Shown piece by piece: positions 43,431 to 52,151 of a stretch of DNA of 64,000 nt; position 1 is the first letter of the stretch; every line of letters starts with the position of its first letter. Location of the stretch: assembly GCA_023395255.1 (NCBI GenBank), contig JAEWZN010000003.1, positions 248,001 to 312,000 of the forward strand, read 5' to 3'. Below the pieces are notes generated by a model. It was given only the letters and a program-made list of their open reading frames with translations. It was not told where the DNA came from and did no database searches. Made by a program: the position numbers and the translations under genes. The stretch is from Deferribacteres bacterium. GTDB lineage: Bacteria; Chrysiogenota; Deferribacteres; Deferribacterales; Geovibrionaceae.

Positions 43431-44293
43431 TGCAATTCCTGTATTCGGGGCTCACCAGCGGCAGTATTTATGCGCTGGTAGCCCTCGGCTTCAACATCAT
43501 CTACAACACGACGGGGCTTATCAACTTCGCTCAGGGTGAATTTGTCATGCTGGGTGGAATGCTGATCTACACGCTTTTTGCTGTCATGGGCATGCCTGTT
43601 CTGTTGGCGTTCCCTCTGGCTGTGGTTACCGCACTTATTCTCGGACTTCTTTTCGAGAGAGTGTTCATAAATCTTGTGCGGGTGAAAAACGATATAAACC
43701 TTATTACTGTTACCATAGCCGCATCAATTCTGCTGAGGGATTTTGCAATGCACATCTGGGGCAGGGACACGGTGACAGTGGGCGAGTTCATGCCTGTGAA
43801 AAGCATTGAGCTTCCCGGCGGGGTTATATCAAACCAGAGCATAATGGTTATCGCAGTGGGCGCATTTATTGCCCTTGTGCTGCACCTTTTCCTTAAAAAA
43901 AGCAAATACGGACGCGCTATGCGCGCCTGTTTTGATGATATGACAGCGGCTGGAATCTGCGGGATAAACGCAGTGATGGTGCGTGTAATGAGTTTCGGCG
44001 TGGCTGCTGCTGTGGGCGCTGCCGCGGGTGTGCTTATCTCCCCCATTACCTTTGTCACATATGACGACGGAGTCATGATAGGTCTCAAAGGCTTTGCCGC
44101 CGCCATTCTCGGCGGTCTGGGCAGCTTCTGGGGCGCTGTGGCGGGCGGTGTTCTTCTGGGGCTTCTGGAAAGCTTCGCCGCAACAATAATGCCCTCCGGT
44201 TATAAGGATGCCATAGCTTTTGTGGTGATACTTCTGATTTTGTTTGTGAAGCCTGCGGGTCTCTTCGGAAAAAGGATGGCTAAGCGCGTATGA
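43430..44293 (+). CDS. livH: LIV-type ABC transporter permease LivH
   Basis: A 287-residue membrane permease of the HAAT family. Diagnostic segments are YSGLTSGSIYALVALGFNIIY, GLINFAQGEFVMLGGM and the late LKGFAAAILGGLGSFWGAVAGG, the loop that contacts the ATPases. It overlaps both the substrate-binding protein gene and livM, consistent with one transcript. Confidence 0.94.
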   Translation: MQFLYSGLTSGSIYALVALGFNIIYNTTGLINFAQGEFVMLGGMLIYTLFAVMGMPVLLAFPLAVVTALILGLLFERVFINLVRVKNDINLITVTIAASILLRDFAMHIWGRDTVTVGEFMPVKSIELPGGVISNQSIMVIAVGAFIALVLHLFLKKSKYGRAMRACFDDMTAAGICGINAVMVRVMSFGVAAAVGAAAGVLISPITFVTYDDGVMIGLKGFAAAILGGLGSFWGAVAGGVLLGLLESFAATIMPSGYKDAIAFVVILLILFVKPAGLFGKRMAKRV

Positions 44294-45225
44294 GAAAGAT
44301 AAATCCTTTTCCATCGCTTATTGCAGCTTTTGTGCTTGCCGCAGTAGGTCTCACGGTTGACAACGAATATTATCTCGGCGTTGCGGTGGTTATAATGATC
44401 CACGCGCTGAACGCTACGGGTCTTAATATACTGCTCGGCTACACGGGAATAATCTCCATAGGGCAGGCTGCGTTCTTCGGTCTGGGAGCATATATTTCAG
44501 GGGTTCTTTCAGCCACTTACGGTTGGAATGCGCTCATGACATTCCCTGTCTCCTTCGCCGGGTGCTTTATCATAGCCTATGTTATAGGCTGGCCGGTACT
44601 GAGGCTCCACGGTCATTATCTGGCTATGGCTACACTCGGTTTCGGAATGATTGTCTACATACTCATGAATGAGATGGACTTCATAACCGGCGGCCCTTCC
44701 GGCCTCATGGGGATAGGGGACATAGAGTTCTTCGGGCTGTATTTCGGACTGGATCAGGCTTACTTTGTGCTGATGTCCGTTTATTTTGTGATTGTGCTGT
44801 TTCTTCTGGAGCTTTTTGATAAGTCATTTCTGCATTACAAGCTTAAGTTTATAAAATCATCCGAATCCGCCTCAAACAGCTACGGGCTGGACACTGTGCA
44901 GACCAAGCTGCTTGTTTTTGCTTTTGTGGCGGGCTTCACAGCCCTTAACGGCTCGCTGTATGCCTTCTTCGCACATTTCATCAGCCCTGTTTCTTTCAGC
45001 CTCAAGTACTCCATAGAGCTTGTTGCGATGGCCACTGTGGGCGGCCTCGGCTACATAACAGGCGGAGTGATAGGCGCAGTGATTCTTGGGCTTGTGCCGG
45101 AGCTTTTCGCCTCTGCCGAGGATTATGAAATGCTTATCTATGGCGGGCTTCTGGCCGTTTGTGTTATGTTTGTTCCCGGTGGCATAGCCGGAACCCTCTC
45201 AAAACTGAGGAAGAAAGATGCTTGA
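44290..45225 (+). CDS. livM: LIV-type ABC transporter permease LivM
   Basis: A 311-residue permease with GLNILLGYTGIISIGQAAFFGLGAY, RLHGHYLAMATLGFG and MNEMDFITGGPSGLMGI, all typical of LivM. A central charged region (about 185-205) lies between membrane parts. The start overlaps the livH stop (ATGA) and the end overlaps livG by eight bases. Confidence 0.94.
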   Translation: MRKINPFPSLIAAFVLAAVGLTVDNEYYLGVAVVIMIHALNATGLNILLGYTGIISIGQAAFFGLGAYISGVLSATYGWNALMTFPVSFAGCFIIAYVIGWPVLRLHGHYLAMATLGFGMIVYILMNEMDFITGGPSGLMGIGDIEFFGLYFGLDQAYFVLMSVYFVIVLFLLELFDKSFLHYKLKFIKSSESASNSYGLDTVQTKLLVFAFVAGFTALNGSLYAFFAHFISPVSFSLKYSIELVAMATVGGLGYITGGVIGAVILGLVPELFASAEDYEMLIYGGLLAVCVMFVPGGIAGTLSKLRKKDA

Positions 45226-45970
45226 GGTTAAGGATATATCCGTCCGCTTCGGCGGGGTAAAAGCGCTTACTGATGTGAGTTTTACTGTGAAGAACGGGAG
45301 CATTTCCGCACTCATAGGCCCCAACGGGGCAGGAAAAACCACCATGTTTAATGTTGTGACGGGGTTTGTGACCCCTGTTGCGGGCTCCGTGAGGTTCATG
45401 GATAAAGACATCACAAAGGCAAGGCCGCACAGGGTGTTTAATTCCGGAATATCTCGCACGTTCCAGAACCTGAACATAATCCCTGAGCTTTCACTGCGTG
45501 AGAACATGTATCTCGGCATCATAGGCCGTGACAAACCCTCAGTGCTGAAAAGCGCATTCAGGCTGAATAAGTCATACTGGAAAAAAACATCGGAAGAGAT
45601 AGACACGTTCCTTGAGTTCGCGGGTGTGCAGGACTTTCAGCACCACAGGCCGTCTTCCGTGCCTTACGGTGTGCTGAAAAACTTTGAGATGGCCAGAGCG
45701 GTTATCTCAAAGCCTAAGCTGCTCCTGCTGGACGAACCTGCGGCCGGGCTGAACATGGCTGAGAAGGAACGTCTGGCCGGCATAGTGCGCAAGGTTTCTG
45801 CCGACGGCATAACTATTCTCATGGTTGAGCATGACATGCAGTTTATATCCAGCCTCGCCGAATATGTGGTCTGCCTCAATTTCGGCGAGAAGATAGCCTG
45901 CGGCACATATGACGAAATCAGGAACAACGAGGCTGTTCTCAAGGCTTATCTGGGGGATGAAGATGCTTAA
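45218..45970 (+). CDS. livG: LIV-type ABC transporter ATP-binding protein LivG
   Basis: A 250-residue ATPase with Walker A IGPNGAGKTTMFN, Q-loop RTFQNLNI and Walker B LLLLDEPAAGLN, ending in a LivG-type C-terminal helix. The ABC signature LSGGQ is changed: at that place the sequence reads SSVPYGVLKNFEMARA, as is common for LivG (LPYGxQ). It overlaps livF at its end. Confidence 0.94.
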   Translation: MLEVKDISVRFGGVKALTDVSFTVKNGSISALIGPNGAGKTTMFNVVTGFVTPVAGSVRFMDKDITKARPHRVFNSGISRTFQNLNIIPELSLRENMYLGIIGRDKPSVLKSAFRLNKSYWKKTSEEIDTFLEFAGVQDFQHHRPSSVPYGVLKNFEMARAVISKPKLLLLDEPAAGLNMAEKERLAGIVRKVSADGITILMVEHDMQFISSLAEYVVCLNFGEKIACGTYDEIRNNEAVLKAYLGDEDA

Positions 45971-46688
45971 GGTTAAGTCCCTCTGTGTTTCATACGGCGC
46001 TGTAGAGGCGCTTTCCAACGTTTCCGTGCATGTGAGCGAGGGAGAGTTTGTTTCCCTCATCGGCAGCAACGGAGCGGGGAAAACAACCCTGCTGAACTCT
46101 GTGATGGGTATAGTTCCCGCTAAACAGGGCGAAGCTGTGTTTATGGGTGAGAGCATAGCGGCAATGAAGGTGCATCAGGCAGCGGCAAAGGGCATAGCCC
46201 TTGTTCCAGAAGGGCGCAGGGTTTTTGCCAATATGTCCGTGCTTGAGAATATCCTTATGGGCGGCTTTTCCAAAAGCTCAAAGGAAAACTCCGATAAAAT
46301 CGAAGAGATTTATTCGATGTTTCCTGTGCTTAGGGAGCGTAAAAGCCAGCAGGCGGGCATGCTCTCCGGCGGTGAGCAGCAGATGCTTGCCATAGGGCGT
46401 GCGCTTATGTGCAGACCGAAGCTGCTTTTGATGGATGAACCGTCCATGGGGCTTGCGCCCCTTGTTATAAAAGATGTATATGAAAAACTGGCCGCTCTGT
46501 CCAAATCGGGGCTTACGATCCTTCTGGTTGAGCAGAACGCGGCAATGGCGCTTAAATATGCCGACAGGGGCTATGTTCTGGAGAACGGCCGCATTGTCCT
46601 TCAGGGAAGCGCGAAAGAGCTTCTCGGCGACAACGAGGTTAAACGCGCTTACCTCGGCAAGGAATACAAGGAGAAGTGGGAGAGATAG
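45963..46688 (+). CDS. livF: LIV-type ABC transporter ATP-binding protein LivF
   Basis: The 241-residue ATPase has Walker [15 protein letters not shown], the signature [15 protein letters not shown] and Walker [17 protein letters not shown] 45963 gives [17 protein letters not shown] and has GGGGGATGA upstream; ATG 45957 is a close alternative. It overlaps livG and is followed one base later by the second paaK. Confidence 0.94.
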   Translation: MLKVKSLCVSYGAVEALSNVSVHVSEGEFVSLIGSNGAGKTTLLNSVMGIVPAKQGEAVFMGESIAAMKVHQAAAKGIALVPEGRRVFANMSVLENILMGGFSKSSKENSDKIEEIYSMFPVLRERKSQQAGMLSGGEQQMLAIGRALMCRPKLLLMDEPSMGLAPLVIKDVYEKLAALSKSGLTILLVEQNAAMALKYADRGYVLENGRIVLQGSAKELLGDNEVKRAYLGKEYKEKWER

Positions 46689-46689
46689 A

Positions 46690-47994
46690 ATGAAATACTG
46701 GCAGGAACGTGAAGAAACGATGAGTGTTGAGGAGAGAGAGGCGTTTCAGCTTGAGCGTCTTCAGTCTACCCTTAACCGTGCCTATAAAAATGTGGATTTC
46801 TATAAGAAAAAGTTTGACGAGACAGGTATCAAGCCTGATTCCGTCAAAGAACTTACTGATATAGCGAACCTCCCCTTCACCACGAAGCAGGATCTGAGAG
46901 ATAATTATCCCTACGGAATGTTTGCCGTGCCCCTGCGGGACATAGTGCGCATACATTCATCCAGCGGAACCACAGGCAAGCCCACAGTAGTGGGTTACAC
47001 AAGGGCGGATCTGGAAAACTGGAAAGACCTTGTGGCGCGCATAATAATAGCAGGCGGAGCGGATGAGCAGGACATAGTTCATGTTGCCTTCACCTACGGG
47101 CTTTTCACAGGCGGTTTCGGGCTTCACTACGGAGCGGAGCATATAGGCGCGTCTGTTATTCCCGTTTCCAGCGGAAACACGGCAAGACAGATAGGCATAA
47201 TGCAGGACTACAGAAGCACAGTGCTTGTCAGTACTCCTTCATATGCCCTGCACATAGCCGAAACCCTCAGCAAGATGGGACTGAATAAAAACGACCTGCA
47301 CCTTAAGACAGGACTCTTCGGCAGTGAGCCGTGGGGTGAGAAGATAAGGCAGGAGATAGAGGAGAAACTCGGTATTGACGCTGTGGACAACTACGGTCTC
47401 TCCGAGCTTATGGGCCCCGGAATCGCTGGGGAATGTCTGGAAAAAAGCGGGTTGCATGTTAACGAAGACCATTTTTATGTTGAGATAATAGATCCGGAAA
47501 CACTCAAACCTCTGCCCCTCGGCGAGAAGGGGGAGCTTGTCATCACCACCCTGAAAAGGGAGGCAATGCCTCTTATCCGTTACAGAACAAGGGATGTGAC
47601 CAGACTCTATAGAGAGAAATGCGGCTGTGGGAGAACCCTCATTAAGATGGAGAAGCCCAGAGGCAGAACCGATGACATGCTGATTATCAACGGTGTGAAC
47701 GTTTATCCGTCACAGGTTGCCGAGGCTCTCGAATCGGTGAGCGGCGCTTCGCCTCACTTTATGATGATAGTGAGCAAGAAGGGCGTTCTGGATGAGCTTG
47801 AGATACAGATTGAGGTCAGCGAGGCGCTGTTCTTTGATGAGATGAAAAAACAGAAATCACTGATGGAGGAGCTTGTGCGTGTCTTCCAGCAGGCGATACT
47901 CATAAAACCCAGAGTTAAGCTTGTAATGCCCAAAACCCTTGAGCGTTTTGAAGGCAAAGCTAAAAGGGTTATAGACAACCGCAAGCCGGAATAA
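46690..47994 (+). CDS. paaK: Phenylacetate--CoA ligase (second copy)
   Basis: The 434-residue protein is a paralogue of the 40277 gene, sharing [54 protein letters not shown] and [19 protein letters not shown]. The two copies differ across the whole length, so this is an old duplication rather than a recent one. Placement directly behind livF means the imported acid can be activated to its CoA ester at once. The end lies two bases before the HD gene. Confidence 0.93.
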   Translation: MKYWQEREETMSVEEREAFQLERLQSTLNRAYKNVDFYKKKFDETGIKPDSVKELTDIANLPFTTKQDLRDNYPYGMFAVPLRDIVRIHSSSGTTGKPTVVGYTRADLENWKDLVARIIIAGGADEQDIVHVAFTYGLFTGGFGLHYGAEHIGASVIPVSSGNTARQIGIMQDYRSTVLVSTPSYALHIAETLSKMGLNKNDLHLKTGLFGSEPWGEKIRQEIEEKLGIDAVDNYGLSELMGPGIAGECLEKSGLHVNEDHFYVEIIDPETLKPLPLGEKGELVITTLKREAMPLIRYRTRDVTRLYREKCGCGRTLIKMEKPRGRTDDMLIINGVNVYPSQVAEALESVSGASPHFMMIVSKKGVLDELEIQIEVSEALFFDEMKKQKSLMEELVRVFQQAILIKPRVKLVMPKTLERFEGKAKRVIDNRKPE

Positions 47995-47995
47995 C

Positions 47996-48577
47996 ATGAA
48001 GGACGACCAGCGGATAATTAATTTCTTTTTTGAGGCGGGGTTTCTCCAGAACCTGCAAAGAACGGGAATCCCATATCTCGGTTCCGGAAAGCAGAGCGTG
48101 GCGGAGCACAGCTTCCGTGTTACCGTAATAGGCTACACAATGGCCGCCATGCTTGGCGCTGATGTGAACAAGGTGCTGAAAATGTGCCTGTTTCACGACC
48201 TTGAGGAAGCCAGAACCGGAGACCTTAACTACCTCCAGCAGAGATATGTCAAATCTGACGATCAGAAAGCCCTGCGGGACGCTTTGAAGGGGCTTCCCCT
48301 TGAGGCGGAGGTAACGGAGCTCATAGATGAATACGCACAGCAGAAGACTCTGGAAGCAAAAATCGCCAAGGAAGCCGATGTTCTTGAACTGATTATGTTC
48401 CTCAAGGAGCAGCTCGACAAAGGGAACGAACAGGCGGGAAACTGGCTGAAATCAGCAGTGAAGCGCCTTAAGACAGAGAAGGGCATGCAGCTTGCGGAAA
48501 GCATTCTGGAAACGAGATATTACGAATGGTGGTACGGTGATGGGAACGGATGGGAAAACGGATCAAAAGACTGGTAG
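47996..48577 (+). CDS. HD-domain hydrolase (YfbR-like)
   Basis: The 193-residue protein has the HD motif: H in EHSFRVTVIGYTMAAML, then the pair in CLFHDLEEARTGDL, and a later Asp in KEADVLELIMFLK. The family includes 5'-deoxynucleotidases and other phosphohydrolases. The substrate is unknown. Its start follows the second paaK by two bases, so it is in the same transcript, though a link to aryl metabolism is not evident. Confidence 0.85.
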   Translation: MKDDQRIINFFFEAGFLQNLQRTGIPYLGSGKQSVAEHSFRVTVIGYTMAAMLGADVNKVLKMCLFHDLEEARTGDLNYLQQRYVKSDDQKALRDALKGLPLEAEVTELIDEYAQQKTLEAKIAKEADVLELIMFLKEQLDKGNEQAGNWLKSAVKRLKTEKGMQLAESILETRYYEWWYGDGNGWENGSKDW

Positions 48578-49082
48578 CGCAGAATATCCTTCTCTTCTGA
48601 ACACGGCGTACACTGCCGCTCATTTCATCCTGTTTAACAGACGGGCGCTCTACAGTCTTATCCTCAACAGGCTCCATATTTTCAACCTGATCACCATCAT
48701 GCTGGCAGCATACCTTATCCCTTACCGTTCGCCGTTTACCGGTGAGGCAGAGTTCTTTAACTTTGAGAATATGCTGGAAGGAATCCTTATGTCCGGATTC
48801 TTTTTTCTGTTCATGTTCATGCTGTGCAGGCGAAAGGCGGAATCTTTTCTGCCTCTTCTGAGAATTGTTCTGGCGATGGAGATGACGGCGGTCATAAGCC
48901 CGGTGAGTTTTCTTCTTTCAGGTGTAATGCTTAAGGTCTTTATGGGGCTTTATGTGGGCTGGTATCTCAGCATAGGTATTTTTGCGTTCAGTTATCTTAA
49001 CGGTATAACTTACTACCGCGCGGCGCTCGCCGTGCTCATGGCTTTTTTCCTTACCCAGCTTGTTCCGGCTTTTTTTGCCTAA
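48540..49082 (+). CDS. Membrane protein of unknown function
   Basis: A protein of about 180 residues with a polar N-terminus and four to five membrane helices (about 45-60, 80-100, 110-130, 135-155, 160-178). I see no recognisable motif. ATG 48540 overlaps the HD gene's end and has GGTACGGTG upstream; an earlier start at 48492 is less likely. It is the last gene of the paaK-liv run and converges with the Rieske gene, overlapping its stop by four bases. Confidence 0.65.
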   Translation: MGTDGKTDQKTGSAEYPSLLNTAYTAAHFILFNRRALYSLILNRLHIFNLITIMLAAYLIPYRSPFTGEAEFFNFENMLEGILMSGFFFLFMFMLCRRKAESFLPLLRIVLAMEMTAVISPVSFLLSGVMLKVFMGLYVGWYLSIGIFAFSYLNGITYYRAALAVLMAFFLTQLVPAFFA

Positions 49083-49414
49083 TCTTTGGGCAGAGGCGCG
49101 GCGGATATGAAAATTACCCCCTCTTCAACCTTTGTGCCGTAAAAACGGAGATCTGCATGTCCGTCCGGATGTGTAAGACACCTGCCTGTAGCAAGATCAT
49201 ACTCCCAGCCGTGGCGGGTGCATTTGATTATGCTGCCGCTCTTGGGGAGTCCGTTTGCCAGAAGGTTTGCCTGTTGGTGCTTGCAGCTTATCTCCATGGC
49301 GTAAAAGGAGCCGTCCTCCCTTTTGAATATGCCTATGTTTTTTGCCAGTATTTTGACCGACTTCCAGCTTGTTCCTGAGAAGTCTTCTGTTTTTGCCGCT
49401 TTGATGAAATCCAT
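49079..49414 (-). CDS. Rieske-type [2Fe-2S] protein
   Basis: The 111-residue protein has both Rieske motifs: CxH in ISCKHQQANL (C44, H46) and CxxH in IKCTRHGWEYD (C65, H68), with the fold size of NirD/ferredoxin-type Rieske proteins. It carries electrons as a soluble partner; the partner enzyme is not next to it. The neighbouring flavodiiron gene lies 100 bases upstream, past a repeat. It probably belongs to redox or nitrogen-oxide handling, but that is an inference. Confidence 0.87.
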   Translation of the reverse strand: MDFIKAAKTEDFSGTSWKSVKILAKNIGIFKREDGSFYAMEISCKHQQANLLANGLPKSGSIIKCTRHGWEYDLATGRCLTHPDGHADLRFYGTKVEEGVIFISAAPLPKD

Positions 49415-49431
49415 AATAAAAACCTCTGTCC

Positions 49432-49501
49432 GAGATCCTTCACTGCGTTCATGATGACGTTATATCAAGCGTCATTCTGAGTCCGAAGGGTGAAGGATCT
49501 C
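49432..49501. repeat. 70-base imperfect palindrome GAGATCCTTCAC...GTGAAGGATCTC
   Basis: Twelve-base perfect outer arms and inner ATGACG/CGTCAT arms make a long hairpin. Related half copies occur at 2500-2545 and 42165-42200. It resembles widespread bacterial GTCATTCTGA-type intergenic repeats and lies between the flavodiiron and Rieske genes. Confidence 0.75.
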
Positions 49502-49519
49502 AAACTGAATGTATTATCC

Positions 49520-50728
49520 CTAGTTGGCCTCAAGCACAGCCATGCCGAAGTCGCGTCCCCATGCATAGGCTTTTTCGAGGTCTTCCGCCGAAGGAGTCAT
49601 TTTAACTTTGAAGGACTCCATCGGAAGTTTCATCCTCATGCTTTTCATAATATCCTCACTGACCTTTACGCCTTCGCCGCTCCAGCCGAATGAGCCGAAA
49701 GCGCCCGCAAGCCTGTTTACCATGTTCAGCACCACAAAGTACGCGAAAAGGTTAAGTATGGGCTTGGGAGCCTTTGCATTAAGCGTGGGCGTACCTATGA
49801 GAAGGCCGTAGGAAATCTCTATCTCGTCTATCAGCTCGCCTACGGGGAGGGCAGCAGCGTCCAGAAGGACAGCTTTCACCCCTGTCTCCTCCACACCTGC
49901 CTTAATGCTGTCCGCCAGCATCTTTGTGTTTCCGTAGGCCGTGGCGTAAACTATAGCGACCCTTCTGTCCTGCATATTTTTATAATATCTGTCCGCCTGC
50001 TTTTTATACCACTCGATATATCTTTCGGGGTTCTCACGGAGAATAGGCCCGTGAGAGGGGCAGACCATTTTTATCTCAATGTCTTTGATCTTGTGAAGAG
50101 CCTTGAGTATATGCTCCTTGTACGGGCGCATGATCATGGAGTAGTAAAACTTGAAAGCCTCCATGGCATCATCTTTTCTCTCAAGTTCATCGTTAAATAT
50201 CTTCTCGCCGCTGCAGTAGTGTGCGCCGAGGAAGTCGCACGGGAAGAGGATCTTATCCTCCACAAGGTAGGTGAACATGGTATCCGGCCAGTGGAGGAAG
50301 GGGGTGTGGAAGAAGCGGAGGGTTTTGCCGCCAAGGTCGATAACATCATCATCACCCACAGCGCGGCCGTTGTACTCTCCGTTTACTATATTATCCACAA
50401 AGGTTTTAGCCGTTTTGGAGTAGATAACTTCAATATTCGGGTTCATTTCCAGAAGAACAGGCAGACAGCCTGAGTGATCCGGCTCATTATGGTTGAGGAT
50501 TATATAGTCGATCTCACTGACGGGGCAGATCTCCTCTACAGTCTGAATGTATGTATCTTTGAAAAGAAGCTTGTTGGCTTCAATGAGCGCTTTCTTTTTT
50601 GTACCCTGCACAAGGTAGCTGTTGTATGTGGTTCCGTGTTCGGTGGGGATTACTACGTCAAAAATTTCAAGCTCAGGGTCTCTGACACCGACCCAGTGGA
50701 CGTTGTCTGTAACTTTGAATGAGTTCAT
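49520..50728 (-). CDS. Flavodiiron protein (A-type flavoprotein, O2/NO reductase)
   Basis: The 402-residue protein has an N-terminal metallo-beta-lactamase diiron domain (about 1-250) with the ligand motif HNEPDH (H80, E82, D84, H85), and a C-terminal flavodoxin domain starting VAIVYATAYGNTKMLADS. Such enzymes reduce oxygen to water or NO to N2O in anaerobes, taking electrons from rubredoxin, whose gene lies just upstream. A GGGAGG site precedes the ATG. A palindrome between promoter and start may be an operator. Confidence 0.93.
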   Translation of the reverse strand: MNSFKVTDNVHWVGVRDPELEIFDVVIPTEHGTTYNSYLVQGTKKKALIEANKLLFKDTYIQTVEEICPVSEIDYIILNHNEPDHSGCLPVLLEMNPNIEVIYSKTAKTFVDNIVNGEYNGRAVGDDDVIDLGGKTLRFFHTPFLHWPDTMFTYLVEDKILFPCDFLGAHYCSGEKIFNDELERKDDAMEAFKFYYSMIMRPYKEHILKALHKIKDIEIKMVCPSHGPILRENPERYIEWYKKQADRYYKNMQDRRVAIVYATAYGNTKMLADSIKAGVEETGVKAVLLDAAALPVGELIDEIEISYGLLIGTPTLNAKAPKPILNLFAYFVVLNMVNRLAGAFGSFGWSGEGVKVSEDIMKSMRMKLPMESFKVKMTPSAEDLEKAYAWGRDFGMAVLEAN

Positions 50729-50745
50729 ATGGCCTCCCGCATAAG

Positions 50746-50790
50746 AGATAAATTTTATCTTTTAAAGAATAGTTCATGGGTATTGAAAAA
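50746..50790 (-). promoter_or_regulatory. Promoter and candidate operator of the flavodiiron gene
   Basis: On the minus strand TTGCTT, 17 bases, TATTCT gives a moderate promoter. Downstream of it lies the near-perfect palindrome AGATAAA-N-TTTATCT (50746-50760), 18 bases before the start codon. Confidence 0.45.
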
Positions 50791-50815
50791 GCAATGATTT
50801 TGAGAGGAGGTGCAA

Positions 50816-50845
50816 ACGAAAAGCCGCCCGGACAAGCCGGACGGC
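50816..50845 (-). terminator. Terminator between rubredoxin and flavodiiron genes
   Basis: On the minus strand GCCGTCCGG-CTTGT-CCGGGCGGC is followed by TTTTCGTTT. It should end most rubredoxin transcripts before the flavodiiron gene. Confidence 0.75.
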
Positions 50846-50860
50846 CGATGATTTCGTTTA

Positions 50861-51022
50861 TTAGTCTTCGTAAACCTCGAAGCTGTCTTTGCCTACTCCG
50901 CATTCGGGGCAGACCCAGTCTTCGGGGATGTCTTCAAATTCTGTTCCGGGTTCGATGCCGCCGTCGGGATCGCCCACTTCAGGGTCATAAATCCATCCGC
51001 ACACTGTACATACATATTTCAT
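50861..51022 (-). CDS. Rubredoxin
   Basis: A 53-residue one-iron protein with both Cys pairs: [13 protein letters not shown] (C5, C8) and [11 protein letters not shown] (C38, C41), and the usual [16 protein letters not shown] middle. It donates electrons to the flavodiiron protein, making an oxygen- or NO-scavenging pair. ATG 51022 has AGGAGG six bases upstream. A terminator and a separate promoter show that the two genes can be expressed at different levels. Confidence 0.96.
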   Translation of the reverse strand: MKYVCTVCGWIYDPEVGDPDGGIEPGTEFEDIPEDWVCPECGVGKDSFEVYED

Positions 51023-51057
51023 AGCAGTCCTCCTTGTGGATTAGAAATGATACCTAA

Positions 51058-51085
51058 ACTATAATAGTCAATTAGCACAAGTCAA
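51058..51085 (-). promoter_or_regulatory. Promoter of the rubredoxin gene
   Basis: On the minus strand TTGACT, 16 bases, TATAGT, about 35 bases before the start codon. Confidence 0.6.
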
Positions 51086-51153
51086 GTCCGATATACGACC
51101 TGTAATTTATTTAGGTTTTCCTTGTTTCGTTTTTAGCGGTTTCAGATAAAAGG

Positions 51154-52143
51154 TTAAATCTTTTTGACTTCGGTGTCGGTTATACCTGTTCTGCGGAGAA
51201 GGCGCGCTTTGAGTTCCGGAACTGCCTGTTCATAGGGCATGTTCTCAAGGTTTATCTGCCCGCCTGCGGACTTCATGTGCCCTCCGCCAGTGCCTATGCC
51301 TTTCACTATGCGGCTTGCGATCCTGCCCACAAGCTGTTTGGATGACTTGCAGCGCAGGGAGAAGTAGCACTGGCTGTCTATGCGGCCTATTACGAAAGTC
51401 CATTTCACATCACGCATTCTGAGAACAAAGTCGCTTGTTTCAGCAATAAGATCGGGGTTGCGAACATCACCCAGATCGCAGAATACGAGATTGTCTATTA
51501 TTTCGGCCTGTTCGATTGCCTTTTTCATGGTCTTGAAATAATAGCGGGGAAGTTCGGGGTTTTCTATCTTCTGGAGCTTCTGTGTGGATATGTGGGGGAA
51601 TATGTAGGCCATCATATCCATATCATGCTGGGTTATGCTTCTGCCGGAGCCGAAGGTATCTGTCTTCATGCCGTAATAAAGGGCGGTTGCTATGTTCGCA
51701 TCAGGTTCCAGATGCAGAGCCTTCATATACTCTGCTATTATGGTGCTTGTGCTGCCCGTGCCCGGCCTAACATCGTAAATTTCCGTGGATTTTGTCTGCG
51801 CGCGAAAAGTGTGGTGGTCTATAACAACATTGGGCATTACATTTTTCGGTATATATACGTTCCCTGCGTTCGGCTGAGTGTCCGCAACTATGAGGTAGTC
51901 ATATCTGGCGAAGTTAAGCTTGGTGGAGAGATGCATATCAATCTTACATGTTTTGATGAGCTCTCTGTTCTCAGCCCTGCCGATAATACCGTGATAGGCT
52001 ATGGTACAGCGTTTTTTCAGTTTATGGCTGAGTATCATCTTCATGCCCGCAGCCGCCGCTATGGTATCGGGGTCGGGGTTGTTGTGGGTGAGAATCAGCA
52101 CCTTGCGGAAAGGCTTAACGTCCAGCAGTATTTTTTCTATCAT
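51154..52143 (-). CDS. DHH-family phosphoesterase (NrnA-like)
   Basis: The 329-residue protein has the DHH motifs THNNPDPDTIAAA near the N-terminus, IVADTQPNAG and VIDHHTF, and the DHHA1 motif GTGGGHMKSAGGQI near residue 300. The family includes oligoribonucleases and phosphatases of pAp and c-di-AMP breakdown products. It is the last gene of a minus-strand run beginning further upstream, eight bases after the secreted-protein gene. Confidence 0.87.
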   Translation of the reverse strand: MIEKILLDVKPFRKVLILTHNNPDPDTIAAAAGMKMILSHKLKKRCTIAYHGIIGRAENRELIKTCKIDMHLSTKLNFARYDYLIVADTQPNAGNVYIPKNVMPNVVIDHHTFRAQTKSTEIYDVRPGTGSTSTIIAEYMKALHLEPDANIATALYYGMKTDTFGSGRSITQHDMDMMAYIFPHISTQKLQKIENPELPRYYFKTMKKAIEQAEIIDNLVFCDLGDVRNPDLIAETSDFVLRMRDVKWTFVIGRIDSQCYFSLRCKSSKQLVGRIASRIVKGIGTGGGHMKSAGGQINLENMPYEQAVPELKARLLRRTGITDTEVKKI

Positions 52144-52151
52144 ATGACTTT

